A stretch of DNA of 64,000 nt from Paraburkholderia agricolaris (GCF_009455635.1 NZ_QPER01000001.1:2480001-2544000); one strand, 5' to 3'. Numbered from the stretch's first letter, positions 1 to 9,529 are shown. The notes: generated by a model not told the origin, from the letters alone. Numbers and translations: made by a program.

Positions 1-524
1 GCGACATTGCCCTTGGCAAACGCGATGTCGTGCAGATCGAGCCGCCATTCGGAAGGCCCGCTGGAAGACGCCAGTTTGAAGGTCCAGTTGTTGCGCCCGT
101 CGAGCAGTCGTTCGAGGTCGACCGACGGATTCACAAGATTGATCGCGGGAATCACGATATCGTGCGCGAGCAGCGGCAGCACCATGACCTCGAAGTCGAT
201 TTCATCGAGCGTCGCGAAGTGCGGCTGTTTGGCCCAGTCGGGATTGCCTACCGTGATATTGGCCGCCGAAAAACGCGGCCAGGGCACCCAGCCGCGCCAG
301 CCAGTCTCGCCGACCGGATGCCGCCACCCGACTTTCAGATCGCCGTTGATCGCGAACGGCCGGCCGATCGCCTGCGTGACCTTGTCGTCGATGTAAGGCC
401 GCGCGCGGTTCCAGTCAAAGGTCAGAATGAAAATTGCCAGCGCGACAATCAGAATGACGATGATCGCCAGCAGCCATGCGATGATTTTTCCTATCCGCCT
501 TCCAATCGTGCTCGACACCGCCAT
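1..524 (-). CDS. AsmA-family protein, N-terminal part (runs off window)
   Basis: The reading frame starts at the ATG complementary to 522-524 and stays open to the window edge, giving about 174 residues. The start MAVSSTIGRRIGKIIAW is followed by one hydrophobic segment (about residues 14-36) and then DWNRARPYIDDKVTQAIGRP with a later GDLKVGW, the usual opening of AsmA-like proteins: one inner-membrane anchor, then a large periplasmic chorein-like domain. The family is linked to outer-membrane lipid homeostasis. The C-terminal part lies outside the window, so the AsmA subgroup cannot be told. It is divergent from the ABC exporter genes at 731; the 206 bases between must hold both promoters, but I see no strong consensus there. 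Confidence 0.8.
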   Translation of the reverse strand, partial: MAVSSTIGRRIGKIIAWLLAIIVILIVALAIFILTFDWNRARPYIDDKVTQAIGRPFAINGDLKVGWRHPVGETGWRGWVPWPRFSAANITVGNPDWAKQPHFATLDEIDFEVMVLPLLAHDIVIPAINLVNPSVDLERLLDGRNNWTFKLASSSGPSEWRLDLHDIAFAKGNV

Positions 525-730
525 TGAGAAACTCCGCCTTTGTTCTTTGTTGTGCATCGGGGCAGCACGTATCGTGCCTGGTAATATTGCCTTAAGGGTG
601 CCGTTTTATCATGCCGCAGCGTCCGGGCGCGAGCTACCCTGCGGATTACCTGTCACGCAAAATGTCAATGAGCGTCAATGAATGTCATGGCACCCCTGAA
701 TTCACGCAAAAATTCACCCACGACCCAACC

Positions 731-1441
731 ATGACCGATGTTCCCTTCGTCTTCGCCGACGGTATCGCCCGGCGCGATGCCTTGCGCGGACAGACGCTGC
801 TGCAACCCACCACGTTCGCCCTCTACGCAAGCGACCGCGTCGCCATCACCGGGCCGTCGGGTTCGGGCAAAAGCGTGTTTCTGCGAGCCCTTGCCCTGCT
901 CGATCCGCTCGATGCCGGACGCATCATGTGGCACGGCGCGCCGGTCGAACGCGCGGCCATTCCGGGTTACCGGCGCAACGTCGCGTATATCCGGCAGCGG
1001 CCCGCGCTGCTGGACGGCAGCGTCGAGGACAATCTGCGATATCCGTACGAACTGCGCACCTATCGCGACGTGCGCTTCGATCGCGCACGCGCGGCGAGCC
1101 TCGCCGCTCAGGCCGGCCGCGGCGATGACTTTCTCGACAAACGCGCGAGCGAGTTGTCCGGCGGAGAAGCGCAGATCACCGCGCTGATCCGCGTGCTGCA
1201 ACTTGCCCCCGAAGTGCTGTTGCTGGACGAACCCACCGCTTCGCTCGACCCGGAATCGTCCCACGCAATCGAAGCGCTGGTGCACGCATGGTTCGCCGCC
1301 GATCCCGGCCGGCATGCATCGATGTGGGTATCGCACGACCCGGCGCAAGCCGCACGCATGAGCGCGCGGCATCTCACGATGCGCGCCGGCGTGCTCGACG
1401 AATCCGCGGTGACGTCGGTACAGCAGGAGCTCGGCCAATGA
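731..1441 (+). CDS. fetA: ABC transporter ATP-binding protein, FetA/YbbL type
   Basis: This is the ATPase subunit of a two-gene ABC exporter. Walker A (GPSGSGKS), the ABC signature (LSGGEAQ) and Walker B (VLLLDEP) are all visible, and at 236 residues it is a compact single-domain ATPase. I chose the ATG at 731 because the codons upstream in the same frame (from 611) look non-coding and the family starts just before the first beta strand. The stop overlaps the start of the next gene (ATGA, 1438-1441), so the two are translationally coupled. In E. coli the homologous pair YbbL-YbbM is called FetAB and is linked to iron export and peroxide resistance; that role is inferred here from family only. 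Confidence 0.8.
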   Translation: MTDVPFVFADGIARRDALRGQTLLQPTTFALYASDRVAITGPSGSGKSVFLRALALLDPLDAGRIMWHGAPVERAAIPGYRRNVAYIRQRPALLDGSVEDNLRYPYELRTYRDVRFDRARAASLAAQAGRGDDFLDKRASELSGGEAQITALIRVLQLAPEVLLLDEPTASLDPESSHAIEALVHAWFAADPGRHASMWVSHDPAQAARMSARHLTMRAGVLDESAVTSVQQELGQ

Positions 1442-2244
1442 CCTTGCAAAACCTCAGTCTCTGGGACGTCGCGATTGCCGCACTGCTGATCGTGGTGAAC
1501 GGCGTGGTGTCGGTGGCGCTCAAACTGGACCTCGAACGCAAGCTCGCGTGGGCCGCGGTCCGCACCGTCGTGCAGTTGCTGGCGATCGGCTATGTGCTCG
1601 GCTGGGTGTTCCGTTACGACCGCTGGTTCGTGGTGCTGCCCTTGATGGTCGTGATGACGCTGATCGCCGGTTTCGCGGGCGCGCAGCGCGGCAACCGCAC
1701 CTACGCGGGCCAGCGTGCGGATAGTGTGCTGTCGATCTGGGTCAGTTCGTGGCTGGTGGGCGCGGTGGGCCTCTTCGTCGTGATCCGCATTCACCCATGG
1801 TATGAGCCGCAGTATGCGATTCCGATTCTCGGCATGATCCTCGGCAACACGCTGACCGGCGTGTCGCTCGGCATCGAGCGGATGACCGAGGAACTGACCG
1901 CGCGGCGTGACCGTGTGGACATGGCGCTCGCGCTCGGCGCAACCCGCTGGGAAGCGGCGCAGGCGCCGGCACGCCAGGCGGTGCGCGCGGGCATGATGCC
2001 CACGCTGAATCAGATGGCCGTGGTCGGCGTGGTGAGTTTGCCAGGCATGATGACCGGGCAGGTGCTGGCCGGACAGTCGCCATTGCAGGCCGTGCGCTAT
2101 CAGATCGTGATCATGTTTCTGATCGCGGCCGCGTCGGCCCTGGGCACGGTGGGCGCCGTGCTGCTCACCTATCGGCGGCTTTTCTCGGCGGAGCACCGGT
2201 TTCTGTCGGCACGGCTGGTGGAGCGGGCGGTAAAGCAGCGTTGA
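1438..2244 (+). CDS. fetB: ABC exporter permease, FetB/YbbM (UPF0014) type
   Basis: A 268-residue integral membrane protein starting MTLQNLSLWDVAIAALL, with about seven hydrophobic segments. Family features include RTVVQLLAIGYVLGWVF, the conserved block ALGATRWEAAQAPARQAVRAGM (split here between helix and cytoplasmic loop) and NQMAVVGVVSLPGMMTGQVL. These identify the UPF0014 permease that pairs with YbbL-type ATPases. The start codon lies inside the stop of the ATPase gene. No clear intrinsic terminator follows; the 154 bases to the next gene hold a CTGT/CTGC-rich stretch near 2300. Confidence 0.85.
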   Translation: MTLQNLSLWDVAIAALLIVVNGVVSVALKLDLERKLAWAAVRTVVQLLAIGYVLGWVFRYDRWFVVLPLMVVMTLIAGFAGAQRGNRTYAGQRADSVLSIWVSSWLVGAVGLFVVIRIHPWYEPQYAIPILGMILGNTLTGVSLGIERMTEELTARRDRVDMALALGATRWEAAQAPARQAVRAGMMPTLNQMAVVGVVSLPGMMTGQVLAGQSPLQAVRYQIVIMFLIAAASALGTVGAVLLTYRRLFSAEHRFLSARLVERAVKQR

Positions 2245-2398
2245 AGCGGCAAACAGGCGCGCCGCGCAAGCTTCGGGCCGCCTGTCCTCCTGTTTTCCTG
2301 TCTGTCTGCCTGCCTGACGACAACCACAACGACAGCAGCGGCCGCTGCCGACCGGCACACGGCCGCACCCGCATCACGCACTGTTCAGCACGCGCCCG

Positions 2399-2962
2399 TC
2401 AACGTTTCGCAGTGACCGCCAGTTCGGTGCCGTCATTGAGCGTCAGCGTTTTCGTACTGCCATTGGTCGGCATCGTAAAACGCAGAATCTGGCTGACGCT
2501 CACCTCGTTCGGACACTTGAGCGTTTTGCCGCCACTCGTCACGGTCTTCACGCCATGCGGCGTCTGCGCCTGGAAGCTCAATTGCACGGACGCGGTGCCG
2601 TCGCCGCCGACCACCGGCGCAAAGCGGATCTGCGTTTGACGAATCATCGCGCCATTGGAGTCGGTCGGGAGCGACGAATAATTCGGGCAGCTATCCGCGG
2701 CAGGTACGGGGCCGCCTGGCGGCACGGTTTTCCACGTGAAGTCGTCCGATTCGCCGGAGCGGATCGTGCGGGTTTCCTGTGAATTGCCGAATTGTTTCGA
2801 CGTAACGCGAACCGTGTAACGGATCGGACCGTCGAGGGCCGACTGTGACGTCACCGTGATCGGCGTGGCGGCGTGAGCCGCCGTCACGAGCATGCCGGGC
2901 GCAAGCGCGCATGCGAGAGAAGCAACAACTGAAACGGCGGAGAGTTTGAAGCTGAAGCTCAT
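2399..2962 (-). CDS. Secreted protein of unknown function
   Basis: 187 residues. I chose the ATG complementary to 2960-2962 because GAGGTGA sits at proper spacing before it. The N-terminus (MSFSFKLSAVSVVASLACALAPGM..., cleavage near AHA-ATP) is a classical Sec signal peptide. The mature part is rich in Ser and Thr, looks all-beta, and has two widely spaced Cys (in DSCPNYSS and LKCPNE) that could form a disulfide. No enzymatic motif is visible and I do not recognise the family. It stands alone between the fetAB pair and an oxidoreductase. A periplasmic or secreted location is inferred from the signal peptide. Confidence 0.6.
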   Translation of the reverse strand: MSFSFKLSAVSVVASLACALAPGMLVTAAHAATPITVTSQSALDGPIRYTVRVTSKQFGNSQETRTIRSGESDDFTWKTVPPGGPVPAADSCPNYSSLPTDSNGAMIRQTQIRFAPVVGGDGTASVQLSFQAQTPHGVKTVTSGGKTLKCPNEVSVSQILRFTMPTNGSTKTLTLNDGTELAVTAKR

Positions 2963-3210
2963 ACTGTCACCTCGTTGTTGTACCGCTGCGCGCCCGCTCA
3001 AGCGCTACTGCCGATACACCGCCTGACCGAAACCTGATTGATGCCGGGTCCGCGAGACACGCAACTGTTTTAGCATGATGCCCCACCAGTCTACCGCCAA
3101 GCGGCGCCGCGCGCGCCTCATACGAATCGGGTATTACCCCGCTTGCAATGAGACGTTTTCTGCGCGCGCGATCTGACAGAACCGCTCAACTCCGTGAAAA
3201 CCTGCCCGGC

Positions 3211-4227
3211 TCAGAAACCTGTCAGCACCAGCTTGCCGATCGCGCGCCCCTCCTCGAGCAGCCGATGCGCCCGGCGCAAATTCTCCGCGTTGATCTTGCC
3301 GAGTTCCTGACCAACCGTCGTGCGCAACGTGCCCGCATCGACCAGACGCGCCACTTCGGTCAGCAGCTTGTGCTGCTCGATCATGTCGGGCGTGCCGAAC
3401 ATGGAACGCGTGAACATGAACTCCCAGTGGAACGCTGCGCTTTTCGTCTTCAATAATTCGACCGGCAGCGGCTGGCTATTTTCGACGATCGTGCAAATGC
3501 CGCCCTGCGGTTTGAGCACTTCGGCGGCGGCCGGGAAATTCCTGTCGGTATCGTTGAAGATCAGCACGTAGTCGACCTGCTCGATGCCGAGTTTTTTCAA
3601 CTGCGCGGGCATATCGCCGAAGTGATCGACGATATGATCCGCGCCCAGCTCGGTCGCCCACTTCGCCGATTCGGGACGCGAGGCGGTCGCGATTACCTTC
3701 AACTTCGCCAGCTGTTTGGCCAGTTGAATGCCGATCGAGCCGACCCCTCCCGCCCCGCCGATGATGAGCACCGTGCGGCCTTCGTCCGCGCCTTGCGGCG
3801 AGACCCCGAGGCGGTCGAAGAGCGCCTCCCAGGCGGTGATCGCGGTCAGTGGCAACGCGGCTGCGTGCGTGAAATCGAGCGATGCCGGCTTACGCCCGAC
3901 AATGCGCTCGTCGACCAGATGGAACTCGCTGTTCGCACCTGGCCGCGTGATGCTGCCCGCATAAAAAACCGGATCGCCGACCTTGAACAGCGTCACGTCC
4001 GGCCCGACCGCCGCCACCGTGCCGGCGGCGTCCCAGCCAAGCACGCGCGGCGCTTGCTCGATAGTGTCTTTCGGCGACCGCACCTTGTAATCGACCGGAT
4101 TGACGGAAATGGCCTCGACCTTCACCAGCAAATCGCGGCCGCTGGCTTCGGGTTGGGGAATATCGACGTCGACCAGAGACTCGGCTTGATCGATCGGCAA
4201 ATAGCGATAGAGACCCACGGCTTTCAT
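3211..4227 (-). CDS. Zinc-independent MDR-family oxidoreductase (quinone reductase-like)
   Basis: 338 residues from MKAVGLYRYLPIDQAESL; this ATG is preceded by AGGAG. The GroES-like N-terminal domain (VNPVDYKVR, GWDAAGTV) is followed by a Rossmann fold with GGAGGVGSIGIQLAKQ, the NADPH-binding loop of the medium-chain dehydrogenase/reductase superfamily. The catalytic-zinc Cys of true alcohol dehydrogenases is absent, which points to a quinone- or enone-reducing enzyme. It is divergent from a LysR regulator (4392), the usual arrangement for an inducible detoxification reductase. The substrate cannot be told from sequence. Confidence 0.8.
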   Translation of the reverse strand: MKAVGLYRYLPIDQAESLVDVDIPQPEASGRDLLVKVEAISVNPVDYKVRSPKDTIEQAPRVLGWDAAGTVAAVGPDVTLFKVGDPVFYAGSITRPGANSEFHLVDERIVGRKPASLDFTHAAALPLTAITAWEALFDRLGVSPQGADEGRTVLIIGGAGGVGSIGIQLAKQLAKLKVIATASRPESAKWATELGADHIVDHFGDMPAQLKKLGIEQVDYVLIFNDTDRNFPAAAEVLKPQGGICTIVENSQPLPVELLKTKSAAFHWEFMFTRSMFGTPDMIEQHKLLTEVARLVDAGTLRTTVGQELGKINAENLRRAHRLLEEGRAIGKLVLTGF

Positions 4228-4391
4228 CACAGCTCCTGTTGTTTCAAATGAGGTTGAGAGACCGGCGATCGATTGCCGGCGGCGCCTGGGCGCCGTGACT
4301 GCCAATCGATCGCATTGACGTCATGCTAAGGCGGTTCTTATTCTCATAAAAGCGTCATAATGACTGAAACATCTTTTTGAATTTCAGAAGA

Positions 4392-5369
4392 ATGGCCCAT
4401 TCTGATAACCCGGCACAACCCGCTGCAAAATCCAGCGTAAACGCCCGACACAACGAGCGGGAACGGCTCGATCTGCTCGACGTCGCACTGTTCGTGCGAG
4501 CCGCCCTGCTCGCCAACGTGTCGGCGGCCGGCCGCGAATTCGGCTTGTCGGCGGCGGTGGCCAGTTCGCGCATCGCGCAACTGGAAAAGCGCCTCGGCGC
4601 GCGTCTGCTGCATCGGACCACTCGCCGCATCAGTCTCACGCAGGATGGCGAGGTTTTCATGACCCGCGCCCAGACGCTGCTCGACGCGGCCGATGCCGCC
4701 CGCGCTTCGGTGGGACGCGCGCAGGCCGAACCGCAGGGGCGCTTGCGAGTGTCCATGCCGTCGTCGTTCGGGCGGCAGCACGTGTCACCGGTGATCAGCG
4801 AATTTCTGCGCCGCTATCCCGGCGTGAGCGTCGATCTGCGGCTGACGGATCAGCTGGTCGATCTGGTCGACGCCGGTATCGATGTAGCAATCCGCGTCGG
4901 CGTGCTTAAGGATTCGTCGCTGGTGGCGCGGCGTCTCGCCGTGAACCGGCGCGTGCTGTGCGCCGCCCCCGCCTACCTCGCTGCGCGTGGCACGCCGCAC
5001 CATCCTTCGGACCTCGCCCGGCACGAATGCATGATCCTGTCCGACCAGCGCGACTGGGCCTTCGTAACGCCCGCCGGTCCGCTCGAGGTGCGCGTGAGCG
5101 GACGCCTCGTTGTCGACAACGGTGAAGTCATTCGCGACGCGTTGCTGGCCGGTTTCGGCATCGCACTCAAATCGACCTGGGATGTAGCGCCCTATCTGCA
5201 CAGCGGCGAGCTGGTGAGCGTGCTCGACACCTATCCGCTCGCGGAGCAGGTGGCGATCTGGGCGGTCTATCCGAGCCGTGCGTTCGTGCCGCCGAGGACA
5301 CTCGCATTCATCGAGTTCCTCGCTGCGCATTTCGGCGACCCGCCGTATTGGGATGTGGAACCGGAGTGA
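4392..5369 (+). CDS. LysR-family transcriptional regulator
   Basis: 325 residues. The winged helix-turn-helix includes the block SAAVASSRIAQLEKRLGARLLHRTTR, shown here only as a landmark in three parts: SAAVASSRIAQ, LEKRLGARLL, HRTTR. A linker helix and a periplasmic-binding-protein-like effector domain follow (PSSFGRQHVSPVISEF; DVAIRVG; late GFGIALKS). I chose ATG 4392; an in-frame TTG at 4377 is an alternative, and neither has a clear ribosome site. The regulator faces the MDR oxidoreductase across 164 bases and probably controls it; the effector is unknown. Confidence 0.85.
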   Translation: MAHSDNPAQPAAKSSVNARHNERERLDLLDVALFVRAALLANVSAAGREFGLSAAVASSRIAQLEKRLGARLLHRTTRRISLTQDGEVFMTRAQTLLDAADAARASVGRAQAEPQGRLRVSMPSSFGRQHVSPVISEFLRRYPGVSVDLRLTDQLVDLVDAGIDVAIRVGVLKDSSLVARRLAVNRRVLCAAPAYLAARGTPHHPSDLARHECMILSDQRDWAFVTPAGPLEVRVSGRLVVDNGEVIRDALLAGFGIALKSTWDVAPYLHSGELVSVLDTYPLAEQVAIWAVYPSRAFVPPRTLAFIEFLAAHFGDPPYWDVEPE

Positions 5370-5399
5370 GCCGCTCCGGTCAACGCGCGTGGCGCACCG

Positions 5400-5696
5400 T
5401 CAGTGCTTGCCGCGCCCGCCACTGCCGGGTTTGTGATCGGAGTTGACGTCCGCGTGCGAGTCGTTCTGGGTTTTCTGCTGATACTCGTCGCCGCCGCGGC
5501 GGTCCGTGTCCTTCAGTCCGCGCTCGATGTCGCGATGCGCCTGCTTGCCGACGCGACGCGGATCGCCGTCATGTTGCGATTCCGGATCCTGATCGGTTTC
5601 ATGCGGCAACGGTGCTGATGACTCTTCGAGAGGACGCTTCTTTGTGTGCGGGTCGGCTTGCTTGTCGCCGTTGGATGATTGCGGTGAGGTCTTCAT
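5400..5696 (-). CDS. Small, highly hydrophilic protein next to ligD
   Basis: 98 residues starting MKTSPQSSNGDKQ after a strong AGAGGAG ribosome site. Composition is extreme: rich in Asp, Lys, Gln, Glu, Arg and Gly, no Cys, almost no large hydrophobic residues, ending GSGGRGKH. It is predicted to be disordered. It lies 43 bases downstream of ligD on the same strand and probably shares its transcript. Proteins of this kind are often general-stress hydrophilins, but nothing in the sequence proves that. An alternative is a dispensable downstream gene unrelated to repair. Confidence 0.6.
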   Translation of the reverse strand: MKTSPQSSNGDKQADPHTKKRPLEESSAPLPHETDQDPESQHDGDPRRVGKQAHRDIERGLKDTDRRGGDEYQQKTQNDSHADVNSDHKPGSGGRGKH

Positions 5697-5739
5697 GGTT
5701 TGCTCCTCTTTCAAGTTGAATAAGGCCGGCTGGATCCGT

Positions 5740-8445
5740 TCACTGCGCTTCATCCAGACGTTTTTTCATTGCCGCCGTAATGCGCTGACGCGTTTTCGCG
5801 TAGCCCGCCCACGGGTCGCGCTTGAGATCCTTGAGACGCTCGTGCACGTTTTCGATGGTCCACTGATCGCCGCTCGTCGTGGTTGCGACTTCGTCCCATG
5901 AGAGCGGTACTGAAACGCCCAAGCCCGGCCGGGCGCGTGCCGAGAATGCGGCTACCGTGCTTGAGCCGCGGTTGTTGCGCAGGTAATCGACAAAGATCTT
6001 CCGCTTGCGATTCTGCGCACCCATCTTCGCGCTGAAATGCGTGGGCAACGTCGTCGCCATATGCTGGGCGACCGCTTGCGAGAACGCTTTTACTTCGTCC
6101 CAACCGGCCTGCTTCGCAAGCGGCACCACCACGTGGAAGCCTTTGCCGCCGCTGGTCTTGCAGAACGAGTTCAGTCCAAGTTCTTCGAGCAGCGAGCGGG
6201 TCAGTTGCGCGGCCTCGATCATCCGCTCCCAACCGAGCGACGCGCCGGGGTCGAGATCGAACACCATGCGATCCGGTTTTTCGATGTTCGACACCACCGC
6301 GTTCCATGTATGAAATTCAACGGTACCCATTTGCGCGGCGCCGACCAGCGCCTTGAGTGTGTCGACAGTGATCAGCGGCGGATGGCCGGGGTCGAGCCCG
6401 GGATGCTGCGTGACGTTGGGGATCGACAGTTTCTGGCTGTGCTTCTGGAAAAACAGTTCGCCGCCGATGTCCTCAGGCGCGCGCACCAGCGATACCGGCC
6501 TGTCATGCAGATGCGGCAGCATCCAGTCGGCGACCGATTCGTAGTAGTGCACGAGATCGATTTTCCGGACGCCGGTGCTCTTATCGATGATGCGGTCGGG
6601 ATGCGAGACGCGCACGCCGGCGACTTCAGCCGGTGCCGCGGCGTTTTTTGATTTCGACGTGCGCTTCTTCGGCACGGTTTCGGATGCGGTATCAGTTCGC
6701 TCTTGCACGTCGGCTCCTTGACGAGGATCTTCCTTGATAATTTGCCGTGCCGGTTTGTCGTTACGCAGACTCACGAACGATGCCTGCCGCACGATGCCGT
6801 CGCTCGTCCATTCAGCGAAGTTGCATTCGCAAACGAGCACCGGCTCGACCCAATGCACCGGCGTGCGGCTGCGTTCGCGCGGCGCGCTGGCAAACGGCAT
6901 CTGCCTGATCTCGTGTACGTCGAGCGCCTTCTTGATCGAGCCCAGCAAGGCAGTATCGAAGCCCGTGCCGACACGTCCGGCGTAGCGCAATTTGCCTGCG
7001 TTGTCGTAGATACCAAGCAACAACGCACCGAACGCCGCACGGCGGCCGGCCGGTTCCGAATAGCCGCCGATCACGAACTCCTGGCGCCGCCGGCACTTCA
7101 ATTTGATCCACGCGGACGAGCGTCCCGATGCGTAGCCGCTATCGCGCCGTTTGCCGATAATCCCTTCGAGCGCTACGTCGCATGCACTCTTCAATAGTTC
7201 GTCGGCACTGAACGCGAAGTCGTTGGAGAAGCGGAGCACGCCGCCGTCGTGCTTATCCTTGTCGTGCTTATCCTTGTCGTGCTCATCCATTACCGCGCGC
7301 AAAATCGCGCGGCGCTGTTCGAGCGGCACGTTGCGCAAGTCATAGCCGTTCAGAAACGGGACGTCGAACAGATAGATCACAACGTCTTGCGGGCGGTTCG
7401 AATCAAACGCGTTCTGCAGCGCCTGAAAACTCGGCAGACCGCTTTCATCGAGCACCACGGCCTCGCCGTCGAGCCAACCGCTTTCGATGTCGAGTTGTTC
7501 GAACGCCTTCACCTGCTCGCCGAACTTCGCGGTCCAGTCGTTGCCCGCGCGCGTGAACACCTTGACCGCACGGGTCTTCGCTTTTCGATCGATGCGGGCC
7601 AGCACGCGATAACCGTCGAACTTGATTTCGTAGGCCCATTCGTCGCCGGGTGGCGCGGTGTCGACGAGCGTCGCCAGTTGCGGCTTGAACGTGGCGGGTA
7701 ATGCGGCTTTGACCGCGCCTTCGATCGAAGGGGAAGCGGCAATCGCCTGCGTCGTGCTCGCGGCCCTTTTTGCGCTTGCGCGCCCACGCGTAGACTCGTC
7801 CACAGTCTTCGTTGGGGTCGCCCGGGTTGTGGGTCCCGCGCGCCTGCCGGTTCGCGCACGGCCATTCAACACGCGGCCCGGGCACGCCGTCACGACGTCA
7901 TATTCACTCTCGCTACGGGCTTCATCGTCGCGCTCCTTGATCAGCAGCCACTGCTCCTTGTCGCCGCTGCCGCGCATGTGACTGCGCACCAGCGTCCAGC
8001 CGCCGTGTAGTTTTTCGCCGTGGAGATGGAATTTGAGCTTGCCCGCCTGATACGACCTGGCGGCTTCCGCCGCGCCGCCGTTCGGCTCCCATGTCCCCCG
8101 GTCCCATACCATCACCGTTCCCGCACCGTAGTGCCCCGGCGGAATCTCGCCTTCGAACGAGCCATATTCCACAGGATGATCCTCGACATGCACCGCAAGC
8201 CGCTTCACCGACGGATCGAGGCTCGGCCCCTTGGGCACCGCCCACGACAGCAAGGTGCCATTCAGTTCGAGCCGGAAGTCGTAGTGCAAGCGCCGCGCGT
8301 GGTGCTCCTGAATCACGTACGACAGCGCCTCGCTCGATGCGCGCGCCGCCATCGCGCGGCCCTTCTTGCGCACAGCCGCGCCTGACGGCTCCGGCGTTTC
8401 GTCGAAGCGCCGCTTGCGGTTGTAGAGATCGAGCCGGTCTTTCAT
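5740..8445 (-). CDS. ligD: Multifunctional NHEJ DNA ligase LigD (PE-LIG-POL order)
   Basis: 901 residues with three domains. The 3'-phosphoesterase (about 40-170) shows HHARRLHYDFRLE and GHYGAGTVMVWD. The ATP-dependent ligase (about 250-560) has the adenylation motif YEIKFDGYR with Lys275. The C-terminal primase-polymerase (about 600-890) shows VSHPDRIIDK and the metal motif MVFDLDPG. This order matches Pseudomonas-type LigD. It repairs double-strand breaks with Ku, encoded 55 bases upstream on the same strand. A basic low-complexity linker (about 190-245) joins PE and ligase. An unusual Lys-Asp-His repeat lies in the ligase domain (see the 7246 repeat). All three domains look intact. Confidence 0.95.
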   Translation of the reverse strand: MKDRLDLYNRKRRFDETPEPSGAAVRKKGRAMAARASSEALSYVIQEHHARRLHYDFRLELNGTLLSWAVPKGPSLDPSVKRLAVHVEDHPVEYGSFEGEIPPGHYGAGTVMVWDRGTWEPNGGAAEAARSYQAGKLKFHLHGEKLHGGWTLVRSHMRGSGDKEQWLLIKERDDEARSESEYDVVTACPGRVLNGRARTGRRAGPTTRATPTKTVDESTRGRASAKRAASTTQAIAASPSIEGAVKAALPATFKPQLATLVDTAPPGDEWAYEIKFDGYRVLARIDRKAKTRAVKVFTRAGNDWTAKFGEQVKAFEQLDIESGWLDGEAVVLDESGLPSFQALQNAFDSNRPQDVVIYLFDVPFLNGYDLRNVPLEQRRAILRAVMDEHDKDKHDKDKHDGGVLRFSNDFAFSADELLKSACDVALEGIIGKRRDSGYASGRSSAWIKLKCRRRQEFVIGGYSEPAGRRAAFGALLLGIYDNAGKLRYAGRVGTGFDTALLGSIKKALDVHEIRQMPFASAPRERSRTPVHWVEPVLVCECNFAEWTSDGIVRQASFVSLRNDKPARQIIKEDPRQGADVQERTDTASETVPKKRTSKSKNAAAPAEVAGVRVSHPDRIIDKSTGVRKIDLVHYYESVADWMLPHLHDRPVSLVRAPEDIGGELFFQKHSQKLSIPNVTQHPGLDPGHPPLITVDTLKALVGAAQMGTVEFHTWNAVVSNIEKPDRMVFDLDPGASLGWERMIEAAQLTRSLLEELGLNSFCKTSGGKGFHVVVPLAKQAGWDEVKAFSQAVAQHMATTLPTHFSAKMGAQNRKRKIFVDYLRNNRGSSTVAAFSARARPGLGVSVPLSWDEVATTTSGDQWTIENVHERLKDLKRDPWAGYAKTRQRITAAMKKRLDEAQ
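7246..7287 (-). repeat. 15-base tandem repeat inside ligD coding KDKHD units
   Basis: Two identical 15-base units (7246-7260 and 7261-7275, gtcgtgcttatcctt on the plus strand) and a third, partial, diverged unit up to 7287. On the coding strand they encode DEHDKDKHDKDKHDGG, a charged loop inside the ligase domain. The unit is a multiple of three, so copy-number changes keep the frame. Confidence 0.85.
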
Positions 8446-8500
8446 GGCAGTGAGTACGTCGTGGGTCGAACCAGCGAGGTGTTAGCGAGCCAGCGATCGA

Positions 8501-9529
8501 TCAGGCAGCCGCGCGCCGTTTGTGTGCCGACGGCGCCGCCTTCGCACTAGCGCTGCCCCGCTTCCCACCACCGCTTCGGCTCGTAGTACTTGCCGTGCGC
8601 GCCGCGCGCGGCTTCTTACGTGCTCGCGTGGCCGGCTCGGCATCGGCATCGGCATCGGTGGTATCGCTTGTATCGGCAGCCTCGTCGTCATCGTCCGTCG
8701 CATGCTTGCGCGCACCCGCCGCCGGCTTGCCCTTGCCGCGGCCGAGGCTGCGTTTGAGCAGGTCGGACAGATCGAGAATATCGGCGGATCGGCGCGATTC
8801 GCGCGGCGCTTCGACTTCGGTGATTTCCTCGGTCTTTCCCGCACGAATTTTTCGCTCGACCAGCGCCATGATGTCGTCGTGAAACGTGTCGTGATACTGC
8901 GACGGATCCCACTTATCGCTCATGTCGTTGATCAGCTTCTTCGCCATGTCGAGTTCGCGCGCGCTGACGCCGGCCGCCTTCATCCCTTCGGGTGGCAGTT
9001 TGAACTCATCGAAATCGCGGACCTCGGCGGCCCAGCGCAGGGTATTCAACGCCAGCATCGGCCCGACCGGAATCAGCGCGGCGAGATGCTGCTTGTTGTG
9101 CAGTACGACGCTCGCCACACCGATCTTGCCGGACGCTTTCATCGCCTCGCGCAGCAGCGCGTACACCTTTTCGCCCTTGCGATCGGGCGTCAGGAAGTAA
9201 GGCGTGTCGAGATAGAGGAACGAGATGTCCGGGGCGTCGACGAATGCGAGGATATCGACCGTCTGCGTCGACTCGGGATTGGCCGCGCGAATTTCATCGT
9301 CCGAGAGGACGACGTACTTGTCCTTTTCGTACTCGAAACCGCGCACGATGTTATCGCGCGCCACCTCCTTGCCGGTGCGCTTGTTGATCTGCTTGTAGCC
9401 GATCGGATCGATCGTGCGCTTGTCCAGCAGATTGAAGCCGACTTTCTCCGACTGCGTCGCCGGATACAACTGCACCGGTACGTGGACAAGGCCGAAGCTG
9501 ATTGCGCCCTTCCATATCATGTGTGCCAT
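8501..9529 (-). CDS. ku: Ku homodimer protein of bacterial NHEJ
   Basis: 342 residues starting MAHMIWKGAISFGLVHVPV, the typical opening of bacterial Ku, after GGGGAG. Core motifs include KQINKRTGKEV, VRGFEYEKDKYV and YFLTPDRKGEKVYALLREA. The core ends near residue 250; a long tail follows, first acidic (DDDDEAADTSDTTDADADAE) and then strongly basic and Ala-rich to the C-terminus. In bacterial Ku, basic tails bind DNA and help recruit LigD. The gene lies just upstream of ligD on the same strand and is probably cotranscribed. Confidence 0.95.
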   Translation of the reverse strand: MAHMIWKGAISFGLVHVPVQLYPATQSEKVGFNLLDKRTIDPIGYKQINKRTGKEVARDNIVRGFEYEKDKYVVLSDDEIRAANPESTQTVDILAFVDAPDISFLYLDTPYFLTPDRKGEKVYALLREAMKASGKIGVASVVLHNKQHLAALIPVGPMLALNTLRWAAEVRDFDEFKLPPEGMKAAGVSARELDMAKKLINDMSDKWDPSQYHDTFHDDIMALVERKIRAGKTEEITEVEAPRESRRSADILDLSDLLKRSLGRGKGKPAAGARKHATDDDDEAADTSDTTDADADAEPATRARKKPRAARTASTTSRSGGGKRGSASAKAAPSAHKRRAAA

